From NCBI RefSeq assembly GCF_004329815.1, contig NZ_SJPE01000006.1, forward strand, positions 62,001 to 126,000: a DNA stretch of 64,000 bases. Reading direction: 5' to 3'. A program made the position numbers and the translations under genes. The DNA is from Flavobacterium silvisoli (GTDB taxonomy: Bacteria > Bacteroidota > Bacteroidia > Flavobacteriales > Flavobacteriaceae). Shown here one piece after another: positions 41,626 through 49,416 of this stretch (its first letter is position 1; each line of letters begins with the position of its first letter). Under the pieces are notes generated by a model. It did not search any database and was not told where the DNA came from. It was given only the letters and a program-made list of their open reading frames with translations.

Positions 41626-42306
41626 TTATAATTTTCTGGTTCCGGACCAATTTCCTGATTCAGAACTTATATTTTGCCAAGTGCCACTGATAGTATTACC
41701 ACTCACATTTCCGCTGAATGTCCCGTCGCTGAAACTGCCGGTTATTACATTGTTAGTTTCCATTCCTTGCAAGATTATTGACTCATTTCCGGAATTTGAT
41801 TTAGCTAAACCGTTGATTTCTCCCTCAGAAACTATGAGATTAAAAACGCCTGAATCATCACCTGAGAAACTTCCCGTATAACATTTAACTAATGCGTCTG
41901 AAAACTCCTTAACGACATACATATTTGCGTTTGGATGGCCGCTGATTACAATATTGGTAATAGTGGCTGAATTACCTGATGCATCAACGTTAAAGTCAAA
42001 TGAAGAACTGCCGTTTGTGAAAGTTAAGCCATTTATCACTGAGTTTAAAGTTACTGATTCTGTTGTGGTGTAAGTAAACGTTGTTCCGTCAATAACAAGT
42101 ATGGCAACAATACTTCCGTCATTGTTAACATTTATATTAACGGTTCCCGAAGACCCCACAAAAACTCCTTTATAAATTCCAAAGTTGCTGTTGTCGTATT
42201 GAGATTTTGCTTCAGGAGTATTTGAAATACTGCTGCCTGAAGAACTGTCGCTTGAGCATGATAATGTTAATGCGCCAAGAATTAAGAATAAAAATAGTTT
42301 TTTCAT
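41626..42306 (-). CDS. Hypothetical lipoprotein
   Basis: 226 residues. The signal MKKLFLFLILGALTLSC places the acylated cysteine at 17, followed by a Ser/Asp-rich tether. The mature part has repeated Gly/Asn/Thr-rich strand pairs (GIYKGVFVGSSGTVNINVNNDG; CYTGSFSGDDSGVFNLIVSEGEINGLAKS; GSFSDGTFSGNVSGNTISGTW), suggesting a small beta barrel or meander of two related halves. I do not recognise a named family. It is a single gene between rpoD and pnp with its own terminator. Confidence 0.75.
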   Translation of the reverse strand: MKKLFLFLILGALTLSCSSDSSSGSSISNTPEAKSQYDNSNFGIYKGVFVGSSGTVNINVNNDGSIVAILVIDGTTFTYTTTESVTLNSVINGLTFTNGSSSFDFNVDASGNSATITNIVISGHPNANMYVVKEFSDALVKCYTGSFSGDDSGVFNLIVSEGEINGLAKSNSGNESIILQGMETNNVITGSFSDGTFSGNVSGNTISGTWQNISSESGNWSGTRKL

Positions 42307-42409
42307 AATGTGTGTTTAAATGGTTAATTGTATGAAGATAAGCATTTTATTTTGATGAAAGGAATTATTATTTAAAAAAAACAAATTCCAATTTGTCTAC
42401 GTGTCAAAC

Positions 42410-42444
42410 AAAAAGCCCGACTCAGCGATGAGTCGGGCTTTTTG
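42410..42444 (-). terminator. Terminator of pnp
   Basis: A 13-bp perfect stem, AAAAGCCCGACTC (42411-42423) with 42430-42442, flanked by A and T tracts. Confidence 0.85.
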
Positions 42445-42465
42445 ATGAATTAATAAAAATCTGTT

Positions 42466-44622
42466 TTAACCTTTTGGAGCGTCTTTTTTATCTTCTCTTG
42501 GAGGTCTCGGTAAAAGTGCTTTTTTAGACACTTTTTCTTTGCGTGTTTTAGGGTCGATACCTAAGTATTTCACCATAAACACATCACCTAATTTTACTAC
42601 ATCGGAAACATTTTCAGTTCTTTCCCAAGCTAATTCAGACACGTGAAGTAATACTTCGTTGCCCGGAGCTTTAGTATATTCAACAACGGCACCGAAATCA
42701 AGCATTTTAACCACTTTTACTTCATAAGCTTCACCAACTTCAGGTTTGAAGACGATAGAGTCAATTTTGGCCAATACTGCTGCAATTCCATCCGGATCTG
42801 TGCCTAAGATTTCAACCACGCCTTGCTCGTCTACTTCATTGATAACGATGGTAGTGCCCGTAGCTTTTTGCAATTCCTGAATTACTTTTCCACCTGGTCC
42901 GATTAAAGCACCTATAAAGTTACCCGGGATAGTACGCATAATGATTTTCGGAGCGTGTTTTTTAACATCCGGTCTTGGCGTAGCAATAGTTTCCACTAAT
43001 TTGCCTAAGATGTGCATACGACCTTCACGTGCTTGGTCTAATGCTTGTTCCATGATGTCATAACGCAAACCGTCGATTTTGATGTCCATTTGACAAGCTG
43101 TAATTCCGTCTTTAGTTCCGGTTACTTTGAAGTCCATATCACCTAAGTGATCTTCATCTCCTAAGATATCCGAAAGAACAGCAAATTTTTGACCATCTGT
43201 AATCAATCCCATTGCAATTCCGGAAACCGGTTTTACCATTTGTACACCGGCATCCATTAAGGCCATAGTTCCGGCACATACCGTAGCCATAGAAGAAGAA
43301 CCGTTGGATTCTAAAACTTCCGAAACTACACGAATAGTATACGGACAATCGGCAGGAATCATGTTTTTCAAAGCACGTTGTGCTAGATTTCCGTGACCTA
43401 CTTCTCTACGTGATGTTCCTCTTAAAGGTTTCGCTTCACCGGTTGAGAATGGCGGGAAATTATAGTGTAAGTAGAATTTTTCTTCTCCTTGTTCTGATGG
43501 CGAGTCGATTTGATTGGCTTCTCTTGAAGTTCCCAAAGTTACTGTGGCCAAAGCTTGTGTTTCTCCACGGGTAAATAAGGAAGAACCGTGTACAGAAGGC
43601 AAGTAATCAGTCTCACACCAAATAGGTCTGATTTCGGTAGTTTTTCTTCCGTCTAAACGAATGCCTTTTTCAAGGATAACGTTACGCACGGCTTCTTTTT
43701 GCGTTTTGTAGTTGTATTTGCTGACCAATTCGGCTAAATCCGGATTTTCAGCATATTCTTCTTCTGTAAATAAAGCTTTTACTTCTTCTTTTACAGCAGC
43801 AAATTTTTCACCTCTTTCACTTTTGGCTGAAGCTTCTTGTGCAATAGCATAATATTTGTCATAAGATGCTGCTTTTACTTTAGTATAAATGGCTTCATCT
43901 TCTTTCTCGCCTTCATATTCGCGGTAAGCCGGAGAACCAACAGCGGCTCTCAATCGTTCTTGTGCTTGAATTTGAATTTTAATGGCTTCGTGAGCAAATT
44001 TGATGGCTTCCACCATTTCTGCTTCTGAGATTTCTTTCATCTCACCTTCCACCATACAAACAGAGTCGGCAGAAGCACCAATCATCATGTCGATGTCTGA
44101 TCTTTCTAAATCGGCTTTGCTTGGGTTGATGACTAATTTCCCGTCTACGCGGGCTACGCGTACTTCAGAAATCAGGTTGTAGAAAGGAATGTCTGAAACC
44201 GCTAGGGCAGCAGAGGCGGCCAAACCGGCTAAAGCATCAGGCATTACGTTTTCGTCGTGCGACATCAACTGAATCATCACCTGAGTTTCAGCGTGGTAAT
44301 CATCCGGGAAAAGCGGACGTAAAACACGGTCTACTAAACGCATGGTTAATACTTCGCTGTCGCTCGGACGTGCTTCTCTTTTGAAAAATCCGCCCGGGAA
44401 ACGTCCGGCAGCGGCAAATTTTTCACGATAATCTACCGTTAATGGTAAAAAATCAACGCCCGGATTTGATGTTCTTGCTGATACAGCAGTTGCTAAAAGC
44501 ATACAGTCGCCTAGTCTTACGACTACAGCACCGTCTGCTTGTTTGGCTAATTTACCGGTTTCGATCAGGATGGTTCTCCCATCTCCTAAATCGATTTTTT
44601 CTTGGGTTACTTTTGGAATCAT
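42466..44622 (-). CDS. pnp: Polyribonucleotide nucleotidyltransferase (PNPase)
   Basis: 718 residues. It has two RNase PH domains (about 10-230 and 320-550), a helical linker between them, a KH domain ([34 protein letters not shown]) and an S1 domain ([39 protein letters not shown]). [29 protein letters not shown] and the second-domain active site region are canonical. It degrades RNA 3' to 5' by phosphorolysis. It lies downstream of rpsO, as in many bacteria, but a terminator separates them. Confidence 0.95.
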   Translation of the reverse strand: MIPKVTQEKIDLGDGRTILIETGKLAKQADGAVVVRLGDCMLLATAVSARTSNPGVDFLPLTVDYREKFAAAGRFPGGFFKREARPSDSEVLTMRLVDRVLRPLFPDDYHAETQVMIQLMSHDENVMPDALAGLAASAALAVSDIPFYNLISEVRVARVDGKLVINPSKADLERSDIDMMIGASADSVCMVEGEMKEISEAEMVEAIKFAHEAIKIQIQAQERLRAAVGSPAYREYEGEKEDEAIYTKVKAASYDKYYAIAQEASAKSERGEKFAAVKEEVKALFTEEEYAENPDLAELVSKYNYKTQKEAVRNVILEKGIRLDGRKTTEIRPIWCETDYLPSVHGSSLFTRGETQALATVTLGTSREANQIDSPSEQGEEKFYLHYNFPPFSTGEAKPLRGTSRREVGHGNLAQRALKNMIPADCPYTIRVVSEVLESNGSSSMATVCAGTMALMDAGVQMVKPVSGIAMGLITDGQKFAVLSDILGDEDHLGDMDFKVTGTKDGITACQMDIKIDGLRYDIMEQALDQAREGRMHILGKLVETIATPRPDVKKHAPKIIMRTIPGNFIGALIGPGGKVIQELQKATGTTIVINEVDEQGVVEILGTDPDGIAAVLAKIDSIVFKPEVGEAYEVKVVKMLDFGAVVEYTKAPGNEVLLHVSELAWERTENVSDVVKLGDVFMVKYLGIDPKTRKEKVSKKALLPRPPREDKKDAPKG

Positions 44623-44654
44623 AAAAATTAATTCGTTTAAACTATTAGGTTAGT

Positions 44655-44690
44655 TGTGTTGTTGTAGTTGTTGTAGTAGTTGTTTGTAAC
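44655..44690 (-). repeat. CAACTA/CAACAAC-rich leader of pnp
   Basis: On the minus strand the 5' leader of pnp repeats ACAACTAC and ACAACAAC units without G. It should be unstructured RNA. No -7 box is evident between it and the rpsO terminator. Confidence 0.4.
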
Positions 44691-44724
44691 CCAATGAAAA
44701 ACCGAAACTTTTCTTTTTTTTTTT

Positions 44725-44757
44725 ATAAAACAAAAAGAGGCGCGCAAGCACCTCTTT
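44725..44757 (-). terminator. Terminator of rpsO
   Basis: On the minus strand AAAGAGG (44751-44757) pairs with CCTCTTT (44734-44740), with further G-C pairing after a mismatch, followed by a T-rich run. Confidence 0.7.
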
Positions 44758-44766
44758 AGATATGTA

Positions 44767-45036
44767 TTATTTTCTAATACCTAATTCTTTTATAATCTCA
44801 CGATATCTGTTGATATCTTTTTTCTTCAAGTAGTCAAGAAGACTTCTTCTTTTACCTACCAAAAGGACTAACGAACGCTCAGTATTGTAATCGTGACGAT
44901 TTCTTTTCAAATGTTCTGTTAAGTGAGAGATTCTGAATGTGAACAAAGCGATTTGCCCTTCAGCAGATCCTGTGTTTTCAGCTTTTCCTCCGTGTTTAGC
45001 GAAGATTTCAGCTTTTGTTTCTTTAGTTAAATACAT
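44767..45036 (-). CDS. rpsO: 30S ribosomal protein S15
   Basis: 89 residues, the normal size for uS15. FRISHLTEHLKRNRHDYNTERSLVLLVGKRRSLLDYLKKKDINRYREIIKELGIRK is the conserved RNA-binding part. It binds the 16S central domain early in assembly. Own promoter and terminator. Confidence 0.97.
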   Translation of the reverse strand: MYLTKETKAEIFAKHGGKAENTGSAEGQIALFTFRISHLTEHLKRNRHDYNTERSLVLLVGKRRSLLDYLKKKDINRYREIIKELGIRK

Positions 45037-45093
45037 TCCAATATTTATTTAAATGATTATTATGTATGAATTGAGGCTATCTCAATTCGGGTG

Positions 45094-45101
45094 CAAAGAT
45101 A
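45094..45101 (-). promoter_or_regulatory. -7 box of rpsO
   Basis: TATCTTTG on the minus strand fits TAnnTTTG. The leader to the ATG at 45036 is about 55 nt, long enough for S15 autoregulation, although no known S15-binding fold was recognised. Confidence 0.5.
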
Positions 45102-45141
45102 GAAATAAATGTCAATTTTGAAAGATGATTTCTAAATTATT

Positions 45142-45597
45142 TTAAAAAAGTTTGGCCACTTCGTTATTTACAAATTCCAAAAAGCGTTCGTCAGCCTCGG
45201 TAAATGGGTCAAGAACATGGCTGTCAATATCTATTTGACCTATGTTAATTCCGTTTACAAATAAAGGGACTACGATTTCCGATTTAACCGTAAAGCTACA
45301 AGCGATGTAATTATCCTGAGCCGATACATCAGGTACAACAAAGTTAGCGTTTGATTCGGCTACCTGACCGCAAATGCCTTTCCCGAAAGGAATTACGGTA
45401 TGATCCGTTTCGGCGCCAACATAAGGTCCCAAATGCAGTGTTTTGTTTTCATGATTAGCAAAATAAAAACCAACCCAGTTGTAGTAAGAAACACTGTCAG
45501 ATAAGAATTGGCATAGATTTTTGAGCTTGGTGTCTCTGTCAACATTCTCCTCGGTAAGCAGGCTTACGACTTGTGGTTTTAAGTTCTCGAAATTCAT
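45142..45597 (-). CDS. GAF domain protein, free methionine-(R)-sulfoxide reductase type
   Basis: 151 residues from the ATG at 45597; an upstream TTG at 45603 adds two residues only. The single GAF domain has the fRMsr pattern: NWVGFYF, LGPYVG, GKGICGQVAES, DNYIACSFTVKSEIVVPLF and GQIDIDSH. The two cysteines (in GICG and IACS) sit at the positions of the catalytic and resolving cysteines. Predicted to reduce free Met-R-sulfoxide in the cytoplasm. Divergent from xrtF. Confidence 0.85.
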   Translation of the reverse strand: MNFENLKPQVVSLLTEENVDRDTKLKNLCQFLSDSVSYYNWVGFYFANHENKTLHLGPYVGAETDHTVIPFGKGICGQVAESNANFVVPDVSAQDNYIACSFTVKSEIVVPLFVNGINIGQIDIDSHVLDPFTEADERFLEFVNNEVAKLF

Positions 45598-45646
45598 ATT
45601 CAATTTTTTTATGCAAAAGTAGCGACTGCACCTTTTTTATTTTATA

Positions 45647-45654
45647 TAAATTTG
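45647..45654 (+). promoter_or_regulatory. -7 box of xrtF
   Basis: TAAATTTG fits the consensus, 14 bp before the TTG start at 45669. The -33 region has no clear TTTG. Confidence 0.4.
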
Positions 45655-45668
45655 TTAAAAATTCTGTT

Positions 45669-46226
45669 TTGAAAGACCTGCTCCTGCAATACAAACCTTT
45701 TTTACTTTTTCTGGGAAAATTTCTGTTGACTTATTTGGTGTTGACCATTTTGTATCAAGCTTATCTGAATCGGTTTGATGTTGCCAAATCGGAAGTTGAC
45801 ACTTTTACCCAATGGGTAGCTGGGCAGACTGAAACCGTTTTGTCTTGGGTTGATGATCAATCCTTTATTATGCCGCATCAAAGTGAACCTAGTGTAAAGT
45901 TATTTTACCACAATAAATACGTTTCCCGAATCATTGAAGGCTGCAATGCTGTAAGTGTTATGATTTTGTTTGTTGCTTTTGTGATTGCTTTTACCGGTAA
46001 ATTCAGGTCGACAGTTTTGTTTGTTTTCTTTGGAATTGTATTGATACATGTTCTTAACGTTGGAAGAATTGCTCTTTTGAGCATCGCCTTGTATCACTTT
46101 CCGCAATACGAACAATTGCTGCACGGTGTTGTTTTTCCGCTGATTATTTACGGGGTGGTTTTTTTATTATGGGTTATTTGGGTTAATAAATTTTCATTAC
46201 ATGCTGCAGCTGCTTCAAAAAAATAA
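45669..46226 (+). CDS. xrtF: Exosortase family protein XrtF
   Basis: 185 residues from the TTG at 45669 (MKDLLLQYKPFLLFLGKF). The longer reading to 45573 runs through the -7 box. It is a multi-pass membrane cysteine protease/transpeptidase. The exosortase triad is present: C92 in IIEGCNAVSVMILF, R133 in LNVGRIALLS and H152 in LLHGVVFP. Exosortases cleave and reattach C-terminal sorting signals of exported proteins. No candidate substrate with such a tail is seen in this window. It overlaps the next gene by 26 bp. Confidence 0.88.
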   Translation: MKDLLLQYKPFLLFLGKFLLTYLVLTILYQAYLNRFDVAKSEVDTFTQWVAGQTETVLSWVDDQSFIMPHQSEPSVKLFYHNKYVSRIIEGCNAVSVMILFVAFVIAFTGKFRSTVLFVFFGIVLIHVLNVGRIALLSIALYHFPQYEQLLHGVVFPLIIYGVVFLLWVIWVNKFSLHAAAASKK

Positions 46227-46647
46227 AGAGAAATTATTTTGGTCAATGGTTTTAATCGGATTGCTTGCGGGCATTCGGCTTTTTGAAAACCAATTGTTTT
46301 ACGATCCGTTTTTGGATTATTTCAAAAGTGAGTACGCTCATGCTCCGTTTCCGAAAATCAATGTTTTTAAATTGTTTTTCAGCTTGGGAATGCGCTTCTA
46401 TCTTAATTCGGTGATTTCATTGTTCTTGCTGTATGTGCTTTTCAAAGACACTAAAATTGTCAAGTTTTCCCTGTTGCTTTACATGGTTTTGGGTTCTATA
46501 CTGATGATCAGTTTTGTTTTTACCCTCCATTTTTTTGGCGAAGAAAGTAAAATGACTCTCTTTTACATCCGAAGATTTTTGATTCAGCCTCTGTTCATTT
46601 TGCTGTTTATTCCGGCATTTTATTATCAGAAACAGATGAAAAAGTAA
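46201..46647 (+). CDS. Exosortase F system-associated protein
   Basis: A 148-residue protein with about four membrane helices. RLFENQLFYDPFLDYFKSEY and the YIRRFLIQPLFILLFIPAFYYQKQ ending match the small membrane protein that always follows xrtF in flavobacteria. The role is unknown; it may form a complex with XrtF. Its start lies inside xrtF, indicating coupled translation. Confidence 0.85.
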   Translation: MLQLLQKNKEKLFWSMVLIGLLAGIRLFENQLFYDPFLDYFKSEYAHAPFPKINVFKLFFSLGMRFYLNSVISLFLLYVLFKDTKIVKFSLLLYMVLGSILMISFVFTLHFFGEESKMTLFYIRRFLIQPLFILLFIPAFYYQKQMKK

Positions 46648-46693
46648 TCCGCTTTTTTCATAACTTTACGGGTGTTTCTAAGCTGAAAATAAA

Positions 46694-47530
46694 ATGAAAA
46701 TAGTAAAGCATTCGGGGAGTATAGTCGATTTTAATCGAGATAAATTAAAAAGTTCTTTACTCAAATCGGGTGCCGGAATCCAAGTAGTGGAGGAGGTCTT
46801 GAAAAAGATTGATGACGAAATTTACGAAGGAATTACAACCAAAAAAATCTATAAACTCGCGTTCAGCTTACTCAAAAAATCATCCAATTCCCATGCCGCG
46901 CGCTATAATTTGCGGGCGGCCATTCAGATGTTGGGTCCGGCCGGATTCTTTTTCGAGAAATACATAGCCCGTCTTTTCATTTCCGAAGGGTATTTGGCAC
47001 AAACCAATCTTTTTCTTTCGGGCAAATGCGTTGGTCACGAAATAGATGTTGCGGTCATGAAAAACGATTACATCGAAATGATAGAATGTAAGTTTCACGC
47101 AGGAAGAGAATCCAATTCTGATGTAAAAGTTCCGATGTACATCTTATCCCGATTTAACGATTTAAAAGACAGAAATCATACCATTTACACCAAAAAAGAT
47201 AAACTGTCAGGTTGTTGGATAGTTACCAATAACCGCTTTACTTCTGATGCCATGACTTTTGCTACTTGCTCAGGATTAAAATTACTCAGTTGGGATTATC
47301 CTTCAAAAGGTAGTTTACGCCAACGAATTGACGAAGACCAATTATATCCGGTAACGTGCCTGACTACCTTAACCGCGGTGGAAAAAGATAAACTGTTGGT
47401 ACTTGATGTTATTTTGGCACAAGAAGTTTTGACCAACACAGAAGCACTCGAGAAAATCGGATTAAGTCCGAACCGAATTAAAAATGTGATCAAAGAAGTT
47501 TCCGAACTTTGTAAATACAGCACCTTATGA
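46694..47530 (+). CDS. ATP-cone domain fused to a PD-(D/E)XK (Mrr-like) nuclease domain
   Basis: 278 residues. Residues 1-80 form an ATP-cone (VKHSGSIVDFNRDKLKSSLLKSG ... ITTKKIYKLAFSLLKKSSNSHAARYNLRAAI), the nucleotide-sensing fold of ribonucleotide reductase and NrdR. Residues about 85-200 look like an Mrr-type endonuclease: helix FFFEKYIARLF (E88), then GHEID (D118) and ECK (E131, K133), completing the PD-(D/E)XK core. A C-terminal helical part (about 205-278) ends in an HhH-like GLSPNRIKNVIKE. It overlaps the downstream beta-CASP gene by 4 bp (ATGA). A variant -7 box TAACTTTA lies at 46661-46668. Substrate and role unknown. Confidence 0.82.
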   Translation: MKIVKHSGSIVDFNRDKLKSSLLKSGAGIQVVEEVLKKIDDEIYEGITTKKIYKLAFSLLKKSSNSHAARYNLRAAIQMLGPAGFFFEKYIARLFISEGYLAQTNLFLSGKCVGHEIDVAVMKNDYIEMIECKFHAGRESNSDVKVPMYILSRFNDLKDRNHTIYTKKDKLSGCWIVTNNRFTSDAMTFATCSGLKLLSWDYPSKGSLRQRIDEDQLYPVTCLTTLTAVEKDKLLVLDVILAQEVLTNTEALEKIGLSPNRIKNVIKEVSELCKYSTL

Positions 47531-48882
47531 AAATTAAATTTTTGGGCGGAGCCGGAACAGTAACCGGTTCCAAAACTTTAGTGGAAAGTAACGGAATCCG
47601 CATCCTGATTGATTGCGGACAGTTTCAGGGTATCAAGCCTTTGAGGGAACTCAACTGGGAACCGTTACCTGTTTTGCCCAATACCATAGATTTTGTCTTG
47701 CTGACCCACGGCCATTTGGATCATTGCGGTTGGTTGCCCCGATTGGTCAATCAAGGTTTTGAAGGGAAAATTTACTGTACTTCTCCCACCAAAGACATTA
47801 CCAAATTGATTTTGTTAGACAGTGCCAAAATTCAGGAAGAAGAAGCCGAGCGTGCCAACAAAGAAAAATTCTCTAAACACGAAATCGCTGAACCGCTTTA
47901 CGATTTGATACAAACCGAAAAAGTATTTCCTCTGTTCAGAGTTGTTAAACCGAATGAAGAGGTAATGTTGGATGCGGAAATAACCGCTGTTTTTAAAAAT
48001 GCAGGTCACATCATTGGTGCGTGTTCTATAGAATTGAATGTAGAAAATAAAACTTTGGTTTTTTCAGGAGATATCGGACGCGATGATGACGTCCTGATGT
48101 ATGCGCCGGTGAAACCCAAAAAAGCAGATTATGTTTTTCTGGAAAGTACGTATGGCAACCGAATCCATCCTGATGAAGATGTAAAACTTTTGTTGGAAAC
48201 CTATATTAATAATGCATTCCAAATCAACGGAACCGTTATCATTCCGAGTTTTGCTGTTGAGCGGGTTCAGAGCATCATGTATTTGCTCTGGCAGTTGAAA
48301 AAAGAAGACAAACTCCCGGATATTCCTTTTATAATAGATACTCCCATGGGGATTAGTGTTTTGGAAGTTTTTACAGAAAATAAAAATTGGCATAAACTGT
48401 CCGAAAGTGATTGTATAGAGATGTGTCAAATGTTCACCATGAATACCGATTATCAGGAAACCATCAATACTATTTTTGACAAAGGTTCGAAAGTAGTTAT
48501 TGCGGCCAGCGGAATGTTGACTGGAGGCAGAGTTTTAAGTTATTTGGAACGGTACATCGGACTACCCGAAACCACGGTAATCATAGTAGGCTACCAGGCC
48601 GAAGGAACGCGCGGAAGAAAACTGCTCGAAGGAGCTACCGATGTAAAAATCTACGGCAAATATTATCCGGTTTTGGCCAAAATTCTCGAAATAGAAGGAT
48701 TGTCAGCCCACGGTGATCAGAATGATTTACTGAATTGGCTTTCGGAACTCGAATCCAAACCTCAAAAAGTTTTTTTAGTACACGGCGAAAACCAGCCGGC
48801 TGATGAATTACGAGTCAAGGTACAGGAACGGTACGGTTTTGCCTGCACCGTTCCCATGATGGGACAAGAGATTGAACTGTAA
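47527..48882 (+). CDS. MBL-fold beta-CASP nuclease (RNA-processing exonuclease type)
   Basis: 451 residues. Metallo-beta-lactamase motifs: H61-G-H63-L-D65-H66, H161 (NAGHIIG), D182 (FSGDIG) and H419 near the end (LVHGEN). Beta-CASP motifs: A is E206 (FLESTYG), the motif C position is H395 (LSAHGD), and the motif B position reads GTRGRK instead of His. A His at motif C is typical of RNA-acting members such as CPSF-73, RNase J and bacterial Cft2-type enzymes. The start overlaps the stop of the ATP-cone nuclease gene, so both are made together. Confidence 0.88.
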   Translation: MKIKFLGGAGTVTGSKTLVESNGIRILIDCGQFQGIKPLRELNWEPLPVLPNTIDFVLLTHGHLDHCGWLPRLVNQGFEGKIYCTSPTKDITKLILLDSAKIQEEEAERANKEKFSKHEIAEPLYDLIQTEKVFPLFRVVKPNEEVMLDAEITAVFKNAGHIIGACSIELNVENKTLVFSGDIGRDDDVLMYAPVKPKKADYVFLESTYGNRIHPDEDVKLLLETYINNAFQINGTVIIPSFAVERVQSIMYLLWQLKKEDKLPDIPFIIDTPMGISVLEVFTENKNWHKLSESDCIEMCQMFTMNTDYQETINTIFDKGSKVVIAASGMLTGGRVLSYLERYIGLPETTVIIVGYQAEGTRGRKLLEGATDVKIYGKYYPVLAKILEIEGLSAHGDQNDLLNWLSELESKPQKVFLVHGENQPADELRVKVQERYGFACTVPMMGQEIEL

Positions 48883-48923
48883 AGTTTTAATACTATTTTA
48901 AGTTTTACTTCGTCTGATTTTAG

Positions 48924-48931
48924 TAGCTTTG
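48924..48931 (+). promoter_or_regulatory. -7 box of the metal cassette
   Basis: TAGCTTTG fits TAnnTTTG and ends 4 bp before the ATG at 48936, implying a leaderless or near-leaderless mRNA. Confidence 0.45.
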
Positions 48932-48935
48932 CCTC

Positions 48936-49337
48936 ATGAATTTCAAAAAACACATAAGCATTTTACTGACCTTCTTCCTGTTGGCTTCCAACTTGGGATT
49001 GGCTTTTAATGTGCATTATTGTGAAGATGAAATAGCTTCGGTTTCTTTGAGTACCGTTTCTGCTCCCCATGAAGCTGAAGATGATTGCTGCGGGGTGGTG
49101 GAAAAAGATTCGAAATGCTGCAATGATAAAATTATAAAGGCTGAAGTCAAATCAGACCTTATCATCGTTAAGAGTTTGTCTTTTGACGCACTCTTTTTAC
49201 CGGTTGATAATCATTGGGCACCGATGGTTTTGGTGCCGGAACGCAATTTTAGAACAAGAGAAAATACCACCTATTACTGTGATGTTCATGCACCTCCGTT
49301 GTATCTCTTGTACAGCCAATACACTTTCTATTCCTGA
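48936..49337 (+). CDS. HYC_CC_PP family cysteine-rich secreted protein
   Basis: 133 residues with an N-terminal signal segment (about 7-24). The name-giving motifs are present: H27-Y-C29, two CC pairs (C51-C52 and C61-C62) and P120-P121 (HAPPLYLLYSQ). It sits directly upstream of a TonB-dependent receptor and an HMA protein, both also with CC pairs. Metal binding, perhaps copper, is inferred from the cysteines and neighbours. Export to the periplasm or surface is likely. Confidence 0.78.
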   Translation: MNFKKHISILLTFFLLASNLGLAFNVHYCEDEIASVSLSTVSAPHEAEDDCCGVVEKDSKCCNDKIIKAEVKSDLIIVKSLSFDALFLPVDNHWAPMVLVPERNFRTRENTTYYCDVHAPPLYLLYSQYTFYS

Positions 49338-49416
49338 TTTAATTTGAATTCCGTTCAAAATGCTTGTTGTACTGATGGGCATTGTTTGCAATTGAATCAA
49401 ATTTAAATCTACTACA

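Noticed and set aside
41522..41881. Plus-strand frame of 119 codons opposite the lipoprotein gene
   Set aside because: It runs through the palindromic terminator at 41571-41609 and is antisense to a clear lipoprotein.
46694..46930. ATP-cone protein as an NrdR repressor or ribonucleotide reductase fragment
   Set aside because: No zinc ribbon and no reductase catalytic domain; the cone is followed by a nuclease core instead.
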